From assembly GCA_963788965.1 (NCBI GenBank), contig CAWBIK010000005.1, forward strand, positions 248,001 through 312,000: 64,000 bases of DNA. Reading direction: 5' to 3'. Position 1 is the first letter of the stretch. Every line of letters starts with the position of its first letter. Of this stretch, positions 52,136-60,201 are shown piece after piece. Made by a program: the position numbers and the translations under genes. This stretch comes from QHXQ01 sp963788965. GTDB taxonomy: Bacteria; Acidobacteriota; Blastocatellia; Pyrinomonadales; Pyrinomonadaceae. The notes beneath the pieces are model-generated. The model searched no databases and was not told the origin of the DNA. It saw only the letters and a program-made list of their open reading frames with translations.

Positions 52136-53446
52136 ATGAAACGTATCTCTCCTATCGAACGCCTACAGATAGCGTCGCCCTGCACGGCCGACTGGACCGA
52201 CATGCGCGGCAACGACCGCGTGCGCTTCTGCCAACACTGCGAGTTGAGCGTCCACAATCTCTCGGCCATGACGACCGCAGAGGCCGTGAAACTTGTTGCA
52301 GCGGCGCGTGGACGCATCTGCGTCCGCTACTATCAACAGCCCGACGGGTCGATCCAGACCGCGCTGCCGCTCGTGCAGATCAACGCGCGCGGCCGGCGTG
52401 CATCGCGTCTCGCCACGGGCGCGTTCAGCGCCGCACTGACCCTCGGCACGAGTGCTGCCGCACACGGCGCAACGATAACTCAAGGCAGCGCCACGCTCGC
52501 CCCGGCGGCACAGGCGCAACGCGCACAGACAGGCGCGTGGAAAGACGCGGGCGGCGCAGGGTCTGTCGCCGGTACGGTCATCGATGCGAACGGTGGGTGC
52601 ATCCCTAACGCCGTCATCAAACTCAAAGACGCGCAAGGTCACGAGCAGACGACGAAGACCGACGACGAAGGCCGCTTTCAGTTGCCGGCTCAGCCCGGCG
52701 CTTACGAACTCACCATCGAAGCGCAGGACTTCCGCCGCCTGACGCGCCCCGTCACGGTGCAAGCGCAGGCCGTAACGCGCGCCGACGCGGTCCTTAATGT
52801 TGAAGCGGCGCTGATGGGCGCGGTCGCGATCTCTTTGCCCGCCGAGCCGTTGGTCGCGGCGGCGCAGAGCGACGATGTGCCCGCCGTGCAGGCGTTGCTG
52901 GCGCGCGGCGACGACGTGAACGTGCTCGACAAAGTGACGGACAAGACCGCCTTGATGGCTGCGGCCGACAACGGCAATCTGCAACTGGTGCAACTACTGC
53001 TCGGCGCGGGCGCAAAGTTGAACGCGCGCAACGAGTACGGGCAGACCGCCCTGATGCATCTCGGCGCAAACGCCACACCGGAGTTGATCCGCTTACTCGT
53101 CGGGGCCGGCGCGAAGTTGAACTTCACAGACAAAGACGGCGACACGGCCTTGATGAACATCGCGCGCTGGGGCAAGGCCGAAGCCTTGCGCGCACTTGTC
53201 GAAGCGGGCGCGAAGGTCAACGAGCGCAACCACAACGGCGACACGGCGCTCATGCTCGCCGCCGCCGAAGCCGAACTCGATAACGTCAAGGTGCTGCTCA
53301 ACGCGGGTGCGGACGTGAACCGCCGCAACAACGACCGCCAGACCGCCCTGCAACAAGCCCGCGCCAACGACGACGACGAGATCGTGCAACTACTCATCGC
53401 CTACGGCTCAATCGTCGATCCCGAACCAGAGAAGAAACAGCCTTAG
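52136..53446 (+). CDS. Cys-motif, single-span protein with carboxypeptidase-like and ankyrin domains
   Basis: 436 residues. ATG 52136 follows AAGGAGG; the open frame upstream is not used. N-terminus (1-65) has IASPCTADWTDMRGNDRVRF and CQHCELSVHNLSAMT with C16, C32, C35 and C62, a motif common in acidobacterial membrane proteins and possibly metal-binding. Residues about 92-112 are hydrophobic. Residues about 140-225 form a carboxypeptidase regulatory-like beta domain (GSVAGTVIDANGGCIPNAVI, TDDEGRFQLPAQPGAYELTI). Residues about 245-420 are five ankyrin repeats (TALMAAADNGNLQLVQLLLG, GDTALMLAAAEAELDNVKVL). The topology places the Cys motif in the cytoplasm and the rest outside. Role unknown. 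Confidence 0.85.
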   Translation: MKRISPIERLQIASPCTADWTDMRGNDRVRFCQHCELSVHNLSAMTTAEAVKLVAAARGRICVRYYQQPDGSIQTALPLVQINARGRRASRLATGAFSAALTLGTSAAAHGATITQGSATLAPAAQAQRAQTGAWKDAGGAGSVAGTVIDANGGCIPNAVIKLKDAQGHEQTTKTDDEGRFQLPAQPGAYELTIEAQDFRRLTRPVTVQAQAVTRADAVLNVEAALMGAVAISLPAEPLVAAAQSDDVPAVQALLARGDDVNVLDKVTDKTALMAAADNGNLQLVQLLLGAGAKLNARNEYGQTALMHLGANATPELIRLLVGAGAKLNFTDKDGDTALMNIARWGKAEALRALVEAGAKVNERNHNGDTALMLAAAEAELDNVKVLLNAGADVNRRNNDRQTALQQARANDDDEIVQLLIAYGSIVDPEPEKKQP

Positions 53447-53496
53447 CCGTGCAAGCTGTCTATTGTTCGTGGTCGATTACGACTTGGTATTGGTCC

Positions 53497-53571
53497 TGCA
53501 AAACTGAACTTGGCATGACGACAAACAACTGACGACAGACAACGAACAGTTTAACGTTATGTCGTCAGCCG
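53497..53571. repeat. Weak inverted word array, GACGACA type
   Basis: GACGACAAACAACTGACGAC and AGACAACGAACAG words lie between the convergent ankyrin and NorD genes, with the complement GTTATGTCGTCAG at 53556-53568 overlapping the NorD stop. The stem is only 8-9 bp, less convincing than the other arrays. Confidence 0.5.
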
Positions 53572-56500
53572 CCGGTAGATCGCGGGCAGGCGTTCGGGCA
53601 GGCTGAGCACATCGTCGATGATCGTATAGCCGACTTCGCCGTAGAGGTCGCGCAGTTCGGCTTCGCTGTCGCGGTCGATGGTGATGCAAAAAGGGGTGAT
53701 GCCGTCGAGGCGCGCTTGGCGCAAGGCTTCGCGCGTGTCTTCGCGGGCATAGCGAGCGTCGCCGTAGTCGTGATCGTAGGGGCGACCGTCGGAGAGGACG
53801 ATGAGCAAGCGCGTGCGTGCGTCCTGTTGAATCAAGCGCGCGGCGGCGTGGCGGACGGCCGCGCCGAGGCGCGTGTTGTGCTGGTAGTTGATGCCACCGA
53901 TGCGGCGCTCGATCTCGTCGGAGTAACGCTCGGCGAAATCTTTGATGACGTAAAACTTCACGTTGCGCCGGCCCTCGCTGGTGAAGCCGTAGATCGCGTA
54001 CACGTCGCCGACCGCTTCGAGCGCCTCACTCATCAAGACCAAACCCTCTTTCTCGATCTCGATGATGCGCCGGCCGGGATGCGTGTAAGGTTGCAACGGA
54101 TGGCGGCCGATGGTGCGCGCGGTTGATGAAGACTGGTCTAATAAAAATGAGACGGCCACGTCGCGCTCGCGGCGCAGACGTTTCACATAAAGCCGTTCGG
54201 ATTGTTGCCCGTCGGCGCGGCGGTCGGCGATGTGATTGATCATGGCGTCGAGGTCATAATCGTCGCCGTCCAATTCGTTCTTGATGCGCAGCAAGCTTTC
54301 GGGCTTGAGCAGTTGAAACTGATTGCGGATCGAAGAGATGACGCCGCGATAGCGCGCGCGCGTCAACTCGACGAACGAACGGTCGCCGCGCCGCACCTTC
54401 TTCTCGACGACGCGACACCAGTTGACGCGCGTGTCCGCCAGTTCCCTGTCCCACTCGTCGTATGCGTATGCGACCTCGCCCGGTTCTAAATCCTGTTCGG
54501 GCACATTGGCCTGCGTCCAACGCTCCGCGCCCGTCAAGTCGTCCGCTTCCGCGTCTTGCGCATCGGCGTTGGCCCACGCGCTGAACAACTCGCGCGCATC
54601 GCGCTGCTGCCGCTGCTCCTGCGTCTGTTGTTCGTCACGTTCGGGCGCTTCCTGCGGCAACTGCTCGTCGCCTTCTTTCTGTTCGCCCTCGCCCGCGCCC
54701 GCTTCGTCCGACTGCTGCTCCTGCTGCTCCGACTCTTCCGGCACGACCGATTGAAACAACGTATAGACGCGACTCGTCGCCATCAACGTATCGGCCACGG
54801 TCGCGTCGGGCTGCGACAGATACTCGGCCACAATCGTCTCAAGCTCCGAGACGATCTGACCGTAGAACGCGCGTGCATCTTCAAGCGCGCCGCCGCACAA
54901 CGTGATCTGAAACAACAACTCGAAGGGCACAAGCGCGCTAGGCATATTCGCAATGCGCGGGCGATGCTCGCGCAAGTGTGCGCGGACCAATTCGAGGTCG
55001 CGCGTGAGGCCGCGATATGTATGACGCAGACGCCGATCAATCCGGCCATTCTCAAGTGTACCGAAGATGCGCGTCGCCAAAGGCACGATAGGAAAGACGG
55101 CCAGCACCGCGCGATAGTCTGCGCTCGGCGGCAACTTGCGTCGCTTCGCCCGCGCGCGCCGCGCTTCTTCTTCCGGCGACAACGCGCGCTCGCTCTGCGC
55201 CGGATCATTTATATAACCGTCGAGCGCGAACGCATCACGCGCGTCCACGTTCTCACGCGCATATAGTTCCGTGAGCGATGCGTAAGCCGCACGCAGATCG
55301 CGCACGATCAGTTCATCATCACTATCGGCGCGCGCGTGTGTGCCAAACTCGATCTGCCCGGCCGCGTGTGCGGCGAGGACTTTATAGAGGCGGAAATTTC
55401 GTTCGTCGTCCGCGAACTCGGATACGCTCGCGGGCAGATGGATCGTGCGCCCGTCGCCGATGCGCGCCTCGACCGGCACGGCCGCCAGCGACGCGACCTC
55501 GACCGCGCGCCCCGTCAAGCCTTCGACGTAGAGCCGCAAGGTCGGCGCAACCGCGTCGAGCGCCAACCCCGCGCCGCCCTGCTTGAGCGCCTCGTTGCTC
55601 TGGCGCGTTTCCAACGCATAATAACTGCGCCGCGCCCGCGCTTCGCCGCGCTTGTGCGTCAAGCCTTCACGCGCCCACGTCTCGAACTGTTCGACGGTCG
55701 TGGCGCGCAAGGCCGTGGGCGCGGAACGCAGGCAAGAGATCGCGGCCTCTGCGTCCACTTGCGCGACCGTCTGCGTCGCCGCCAACACGCGGCCGGTTAA
55801 CGCAACAACGCGCGCGTGCTCCGCGTGCGGTGCGGCCAGCGCGCGCAAGACGGCGGGACTCGTGCGCGCCAACGCGACTAGCCCCGCGTTCCCTTGCCCC
55901 GCGACCGTGTGCAACAACGCCACCCAGTCAGTGAACAACTCAGGCACGAGCCGCAAGACTTCGCCGCCCGCTGTGAAGACGTGCAACGCGACCGCGCCAC
56001 CTCGATCCAGAAAGGCCTCGCTCACATCAAAGAGCGCCCGCGCCTGTGCCGCGTTCAACTGCTCAACTGCGGCCGGCAGCGCCGCCCACAGGTCGGACGC
56101 CACGCCGCCCGCGCGCCCGGCAAACGCTTCAGCCAAACGCAACGCCGCATGTGCGACCGTAGTTTTGTCCGCGCCGAAGCCTTCGAGGTGCGTGAATACG
56201 TGCGGTGTGGCCGAGAGGAAGTCTGCGCTGTGCGTCGCGGACCGACGCGCGATCTCGACCGCGACGGCGAACAAGGCCGCAAGTAACGCGTCGTCGGCCA
56301 GCGCGCGTGCGACCGCGGGCGCGCGGCGAAACGTCTCTGTTGCGACCGAGGTTGAGAGCGCCATCTGGCGCGTGCAGATTTGAAAGAGCAGCGCGCGCGC
56401 CGCTGCGGGGATGTCGTGCAGTTCGGCCACGCCCGCGTTGAAGAAACCCACGCCCGTCTCGGCGTCGGCCATCGAGAGGCGGCGGCCCAACTCGCCCCAC

Positions 56501-56820
56501 GCGCGCAGGTCTTCGGCGGTGAGCGAGCGCGCCGCGGCCGGCGCGGCCCGCAAAAACTCGCGGCTCACACGCAGGCTCACACCCGCCAGACTCGCGCTCA
56601 CTTCAAGCACTGCGCGCGCGCGATCCGCCGGCAGTTGGGCCAGTTCGCGCGCCAGCCCCGCGAGCGTGCGCCGCTCGCTCGTGCTCGATGCAGCGTGCAA
56701 GTGCTCGCGCCATGCTGCTTCAGACGGCACAGGCGCGGCCGCGTCAGGCACGCTTACTTGCCCGGCCGCGTCGGGCGCGTTCGCGTCACCGCCGCGACCT
56801 GCGCGCTCACCGTCGTTCAT
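53557..56820 (-). CDS. NorD/CbbO-type VWA protein
   Basis: 1087 residues. The first 400 residues are alanine-rich helical repeats of a HEAT-like kind (AVARALADDALLAALFAVAV). A central CbbO/NorD region follows (ALDAVAPTLRLYVEGLTGRA, DYRAVLAVFPIVPLATRIFG), then an acidic Gln/Glu linker, and a C-terminal VWA domain (from about 885) with a variant metal site FLLDQSSST, INYQHNTRLGAAVRHAAARL and LIVLSDGRPYDHDY. NorD/CbbO pair with MoxR ATPases NorQ/CbbQ to remodel metalloenzymes (nitric oxide reductase or Rubisco). The matching ATPase is at 57887. No such target enzyme is in the window. It overlaps the DinB-like gene by 14 nt. Confidence 0.9.
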   Translation of the reverse strand: MNDGERAGRGGDANAPDAAGQVSVPDAAAPVPSEAAWREHLHAASSTSERRTLAGLARELAQLPADRARAVLEVSASLAGVSLRVSREFLRAAPAAARSLTAEDLRAWGELGRRLSMADAETGVGFFNAGVAELHDIPAAARALLFQICTRQMALSTSVATETFRRAPAVARALADDALLAALFAVAVEIARRSATHSADFLSATPHVFTHLEGFGADKTTVAHAALRLAEAFAGRAGGVASDLWAALPAAVEQLNAAQARALFDVSEAFLDRGGAVALHVFTAGGEVLRLVPELFTDWVALLHTVAGQGNAGLVALARTSPAVLRALAAPHAEHARVVALTGRVLAATQTVAQVDAEAAISCLRSAPTALRATTVEQFETWAREGLTHKRGEARARRSYYALETRQSNEALKQGGAGLALDAVAPTLRLYVEGLTGRAVEVASLAAVPVEARIGDGRTIHLPASVSEFADDERNFRLYKVLAAHAAGQIEFGTHARADSDDELIVRDLRAAYASLTELYARENVDARDAFALDGYINDPAQSERALSPEEEARRARAKRRKLPPSADYRAVLAVFPIVPLATRIFGTLENGRIDRRLRHTYRGLTRDLELVRAHLREHRPRIANMPSALVPFELLFQITLCGGALEDARAFYGQIVSELETIVAEYLSQPDATVADTLMATSRVYTLFQSVVPEESEQQEQQSDEAGAGEGEQKEGDEQLPQEAPERDEQQTQEQRQQRDARELFSAWANADAQDAEADDLTGAERWTQANVPEQDLEPGEVAYAYDEWDRELADTRVNWCRVVEKKVRRGDRSFVELTRARYRGVISSIRNQFQLLKPESLLRIKNELDGDDYDLDAMINHIADRRADGQQSERLYVKRLRRERDVAVSFLLDQSSSTARTIGRHPLQPYTHPGRRIIEIEKEGLVLMSEALEAVGDVYAIYGFTSEGRRNVKFYVIKDFAERYSDEIERRIGGINYQHNTRLGAAVRHAAARLIQQDARTRLLIVLSDGRPYDHDYGDARYAREDTREALRQARLDGITPFCITIDRDSEAELRDLYGEVGYTIIDDVLSLPERLPAIYRRLTT

Positions 56821-57373
56821 CGGTCTGCTTTACTTCCTGCGGCGCGCGCATGTCTTGATTGAACGCCGCCGACTGCCCGCGCGGGATGCTCAAAGATTCC
56901 CACGCATCTGATCTGAAATGCTTCGCTAGAAAAACGATCTGCCCGACGTGATACGCATAGTGCGCGAGTTGCCGGTTGATCGCTTGCATGACCGTGTGCG
57001 GCTCGCCGCGAATCATAACTGTGCGTTCGAGGTCTGTGGGCGCGAGCGGCTCTACGGCGGCGAACACGAGCCGCCAGCCGTCGGTCCACCAGCGGTCCAC
57101 ATCGGCGCGCGTCGCGCCCGCGTCGAGTTCAAACTCCGTGTCGCGGTTGCGATCCGGTTTCTCGCCGTCGCTGGTCAAAAAGTCCGTCCAGCGCGAGCGC
57201 ATGTTGCCCCACATGTGCTTGACGACGAGTGCGATGCTGTTCGCCTCAGGGTCGAGCGCGACGAACAGATGCTCGTCGCTCGTCTGCGCCAAAGCCTTAG
57301 CGCCCAACTGCTGATAAGTGCGAAAGACCTTGAGCGCGTCCGTCAGAAACTGCGCGGCCAACTTGTCGCTCAT
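56807..57373 (-). CDS. DUF1572/DinB-like protein
   Basis: 188 residues. Four-helix DinB-type fold of the DUF1572 subgroup: KLAAQFLTDALKVFRTYQQL, SIALVVKHMWGNMRSRWTDF, DRWWTDGWRLVFAAVEPL and QAINRQLAHYAYHVGQIVFL. The histidines in VKHMWGN and AHYAYHVGQ are the likely metal ligands. Enzymatic role unknown; some relatives use bacillithiol or mycothiol. It lies between osmC and norD genes, overlapping the latter by 14 nt. Confidence 0.88.
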   Translation of the reverse strand: MSDKLAAQFLTDALKVFRTYQQLGAKALAQTSDEHLFVALDPEANSIALVVKHMWGNMRSRWTDFLTSDGEKPDRNRDTEFELDAGATRADVDRWWTDGWRLVFAAVEPLAPTDLERTVMIRGEPHTVMQAINRQLAHYAYHVGQIVFLAKHFRSDAWESLSIPRGQSAAFNQDMRAPQEVKQTDERR

Positions 57374-57396
57374 AACTCACCACCTCACGGCTTGCG

Positions 57397-57822
57397 TCAA
57401 GCTTCGAGCTTCGCGTCCATCGTGATCTCGGCCTTCAACAGCCGCGAGATCGGGCAACCCGCCTTCGCGTTGTTAGCGGCCGTTTCAAATGCTTGCTGGT
57501 CCGCGCCCGGAATTTTCGCCGTCACATCGAGATGAACTTTAGTGATGGTGAACCCGGCCTCGGTCTTTTCCAACGTCACGGCGGCCGTCGTGTTGATACT
57601 CTCGGCCGTCATGCCTGCGTTACCGAGTTGCCCCGACAGCGCCATCGAAAAGCAGCCCGCGTGCGCCGCCGCGATCAACTCTTCCGGGTTCGTGCCAATG
57701 CCATCTTCAAAGCGCGTGCTGAACGAATACTGCGTCTCCTTCAACACTCCGCTGTCGGTCGAGATACTACCCTTGCCATCTTTCAAACCGCCTTGCCAAA
57801 CGGCGGAAGCTTTACGTTTCAT
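57397..57822 (-). CDS. osmC: OsmC-family thiol peroxidase
   Basis: 141 residues, full length for OsmC. Both redox cysteines are present: C57 in AAAHAGCFSMALS and C123 in AKAGCPISRLL; the start KRKASAVWQGGLKDGKGSIS and SFSTRFEDGIGTNPEELI are typical. OsmC dimers reduce organic hydroperoxides in the cytoplasm. It is part of the minus-strand block norQ-osmC-dinB-norD. Confidence 0.95.
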   Translation of the reverse strand: MKRKASAVWQGGLKDGKGSISTDSGVLKETQYSFSTRFEDGIGTNPEELIAAAHAGCFSMALSGQLGNAGMTAESINTTAAVTLEKTEAGFTITKVHLDVTAKIPGADQQAFETAANNAKAGCPISRLLKAEITMDAKLEA

Positions 57823-57886
57823 CGGTTTCTCCTAACTGGTTTATGATCAAGCATGATGAAATAACGAGTACGAGATCGACGCTGCC

Positions 57887-58693
57887 TCAGATCACGGTCG
57901 TGACGATCTCGCGGATGCTGCGTTGGAGGTCGCGGTCGTCGGTGATGGGCGAGCAGAGGGCGACTTCGGCAGCGGCGACGGGGGCGATGCCGCGTGCGAT
58001 CAGTTGCGCGGCGTAGATCAACAGCCGCGTGGAGACGCCTTCTTCGAGGCCGTGGCCGCGGAGGTTTCTGACCTTTTGGCCGATGAGGACGAGATCGCGT
58101 GCGGCTTGCATGTCGATGCCGCCTTCGCGCGCGACGATCTCGGCTTCGAGTTCGGGCGGCGGATAGTCGAACTCAAGCGCGACGAAGCGTTGGCGCGTGG
58201 ACTGCTTCAGGTCTTTGATGATCGACTGATAGCCGGGATTGTAAGAGACGACGAGCATGAAGTCGGGCGGCGCATCGAGGATCGTGCCGCGCTTCTCGAT
58301 GGGCAAACGCCGCCGGTCGTCCGTCAATGGGTGGATGATAACAACCGTGTCCTTGCGTGCTTCGACGACTTCATCCAAGTAACAGATCGCGCCGTGGCGC
58401 ACGGCGGCGGTCAACGGGCCGTCGTGCCAGACAGTTTCCTCGCCTTCCAAGAGGAAGCGCCCGACCAAATCTGTTGACGATAAGTCTTCGTGACATGCGA
58501 CCGTGATGAGCGGCCGGCTCAAGCGCCACGCCATGTGTTCGATGAAGCGCGTCTTGCCGCAACCCGTCGGCCCTTTGAGCATGACGGGCAGACGCGCCGC
58601 GTGCGCCGCTTCAAACAATTCGACCTCGCGCGCGACCGCGAGATAGTAAGGCTCCTCGGCGATGGTGAACTCTTCGATGGCTCGTTCGGGCAT
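57887..58693 (-). CDS. MoxR-family AAA+ ATPase, CbbQ/NirQ/NorQ type
   Basis: 268 residues from MPERAIEEFT. An upstream TTG (58717) is in frame but lies in a repeat array. Walker A is MLKGPTGCGKTRF (residues 38-50), Walker B is AICYLDEVVEA, sensor 1 is MLVVSYNPGYQ, and the arginine-finger region is KQSTRQRFVALEFDYP. The CHEDLSSTDLVGRFLLEG stretch is characteristic of the CbbQ/NorQ subgroup. ATPase partner of the NorD/CbbO protein at 53557. First gene of the block; OsmC and DinB-like genes separate it from its partner. Confidence 0.93.
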   Translation of the reverse strand: MPERAIEEFTIAEEPYYLAVAREVELFEAAHAARLPVMLKGPTGCGKTRFIEHMAWRLSRPLITVACHEDLSSTDLVGRFLLEGEETVWHDGPLTAAVRHGAICYLDEVVEARKDTVVIIHPLTDDRRRLPIEKRGTILDAPPDFMLVVSYNPGYQSIIKDLKQSTRQRFVALEFDYPPPELEAEIVAREGGIDMQAARDLVLIGQKVRNLRGHGLEEGVSTRLLIYAAQLIARGIAPVAAAEVALCSPITDDRDLQRSIREIVTTVI

Positions 58694-58703
58694 GGCGCTA
58701 GAA

Positions 58704-58777
58704 GTTTCAGGGTTCAAGTTGCCGGTTTCGAGTTAATCAAGCTCTGCACCTGAAACACGGCACTTGAAACCTGAAAC
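58704..58777. repeat. Inverted word array, GAAACCTG type
   Basis: Left arm 58704-58729 (GTTTCAGGGTTCAAG, GGTTTC) and right arm 58752-58777 (GAAACACGG, CTTGAAACCTGAAAC) are complementary with few mismatches. It lies upstream of the norQ start and downstream of no other minus-strand gene, between divergent genes. Confidence 0.75.
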
Positions 58778-58903
58778 CGATCCCGGCGGGCTGACGGTGC
58801 GCGCCGTTTCGGGTATCATAAACTGTTATTTGTCGCGCAGAGTTGTCATCCGTGCGGGCATCTTAGCACCGGCCGCGAAAGGGCGGCAAACAGGGGTGGT
58901 ACA

Positions 58904-58970
58904 TAGTAAATCGTGAATCGTAAATAGACGATTTGCTTTTTCTATTCACGATTTACGATTCAGGATTTAC
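58904..58970. repeat. Inverted word array, GTAAATCGTGAATC type, next to the mnmA start
   Basis: Left arm 58904-58929 and right arm 58941-58970 are built of AAATCGTGAATCGTAAAT words in opposite directions with an 11-nt loop. The right arm ends six nucleotides before the mnmA ATG, leaving no room for a normal ribosome site outside it. Confidence 0.8.
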
Positions 58971-58976
58971 GAGTTT

Positions 58977-60101
58977 ATGAAGATCGCAGTAGCCATGAGT
59001 GGGGGCGTTGATTCGTCGGCGGCGGCCGTGTTGCTGAAGGAGCAGGGGCACGACCTTGTCGGCTTCACGATGCAGTTGTGGAATCAGCGCCGGGGCTTGA
59101 GTGTGGACGCGGAAGGCGAGCCGCTGCCGTCGCGTTGTTGCTCGCTCGACGACGTGTACGACGCGCGGCGCGTGGCGGAAGAGTTGGGCTTCCCGTTCTA
59201 CGTGTTGAATCTTGAGCGCGAGTTTGAGCGCGATGTGGTCGAGCCGTTCGTCCAGAGTTATCTGGCGGGCGAGACGCCGATCCCGTGTGTGGCGTGCAAC
59301 AGTCGTCTGAAGTTCGCGGCGCTTGATCGGCTCGCGCTCAGTCTGGGTTGCGAGAAGGTGGCGACCGGGCACTATGCGCGCGTCGAATTTGACGAACAGA
59401 CGGGGCGTTATCGTTTGCTGCGCGGTCAAGATGCGCGCAAGGACCAATCATACTTTTTGTGGGAGTTGACGCAGGCGCAGTTGTCGCGCTCGCTCTTTCC
59501 GCTCGGCGCGTTGGTGAAGGAGGACGCGCGCGCGGCGGCGCGACGGCGCGAGTTGCCGGTGGCGGACAAGGCCGAGTCGCAGGAGATTTGCTTCGTGCCC
59601 GACGGCGATTATGCCGGCTTCATTGATCGCTATCTGGCGGCGGAAGGTAAGCCAGACAGCACGCCGCCGGCCGGTGAGATCGTGAACACGCGCGGCGAGA
59701 CGTTGGGCGCGCACGCGGGCATTCATCGTTACACGGTCGGGCAGCGGCGCGGGCTTGGGTTGGCGCACGAACGCCCGCTCTACGTCGTGCAGATCGACGC
59801 GCGGCGCGGGCGCGTAGTCGTCGGTGAAGACGACGAATTGTTAGAGCGCGAGTTCACAGCCACGGGTGTCAACTGGATCACGTTTGCCGATGTGCATGCG
59901 CCCGTGCGCGCGGAGGTCCGCGTGCGTTACCGGCACACGCCTGTGCCGGCCACGATTGCGCCGTTGGGCGACGGCCGCGTGCGCGTCGTGTTCGACGAAC
60001 CACAGCGCGCGATCACGCCGGGGCAAGCGACCGTCTTTTATCGCGGCGACGAAGTTGTGGGCGGCGGCTGGATCGTAAAAGACAATGGAGCGCAGGGGTG
60101 A
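58977..60101 (+). CDS. mnmA: tRNA-specific 2-thiouridylase
   Basis: 374 residues. Thiolates U34 of tRNA-Lys, -Glu and -Gln. PP-loop AMSGGVDSSAAAVLL; the catalytic cysteines are C107 in IPCVACNSRLKF and C205 in SQEICFVPDG; the C-terminal part has HRYTVGQRRGLGLAHERPLY. The region before the ATG is an inverted word array and lacks a clear Shine-Dalgarno sequence, so folding of that array could affect translation. Ends at a GC-rich terminator. Confidence 0.96.
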   Translation: MKIAVAMSGGVDSSAAAVLLKEQGHDLVGFTMQLWNQRRGLSVDAEGEPLPSRCCSLDDVYDARRVAEELGFPFYVLNLEREFERDVVEPFVQSYLAGETPIPCVACNSRLKFAALDRLALSLGCEKVATGHYARVEFDEQTGRYRLLRGQDARKDQSYFLWELTQAQLSRSLFPLGALVKEDARAAARRRELPVADKAESQEICFVPDGDYAGFIDRYLAAEGKPDSTPPAGEIVNTRGETLGAHAGIHRYTVGQRRGLGLAHERPLYVVQIDARRGRVVVGEDDELLEREFTATGVNWITFADVHAPVRAEVRVRYRHTPVPATIAPLGDGRVRVVFDEPQRAITPGQATVFYRGDEVVGGGWIVKDNGAQG

Positions 60102-60132
60102 CGATTCGTGCCGCGTCAGTTAGCGCCAAAGA

Positions 60133-60170
60133 AAACACGGGGCAGCCGTTGAAGCTGCCCCGCGTTTGTT
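60133..60170. terminator. Two-way terminator between mnmA and the TIGR03118 gene
   Basis: CGGGGCAGC (60138-60146) pairs with GCTGCCCCG (60154-60162) around a short loop; AAACA and CGTTTGTTTT flank it, giving U runs on both strands. Confidence 0.8.
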
Positions 60171-60201
60171 TTGAGCCGTGCACGCGCGCGTCGCTAGACG
60201 C

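Noticed and set aside
53557..58693. Nitric oxide reductase or Rubisco operon
   Set aside because: Only the activase-type pair is present; no norB, norC, cbbL or cbbS is in the window.
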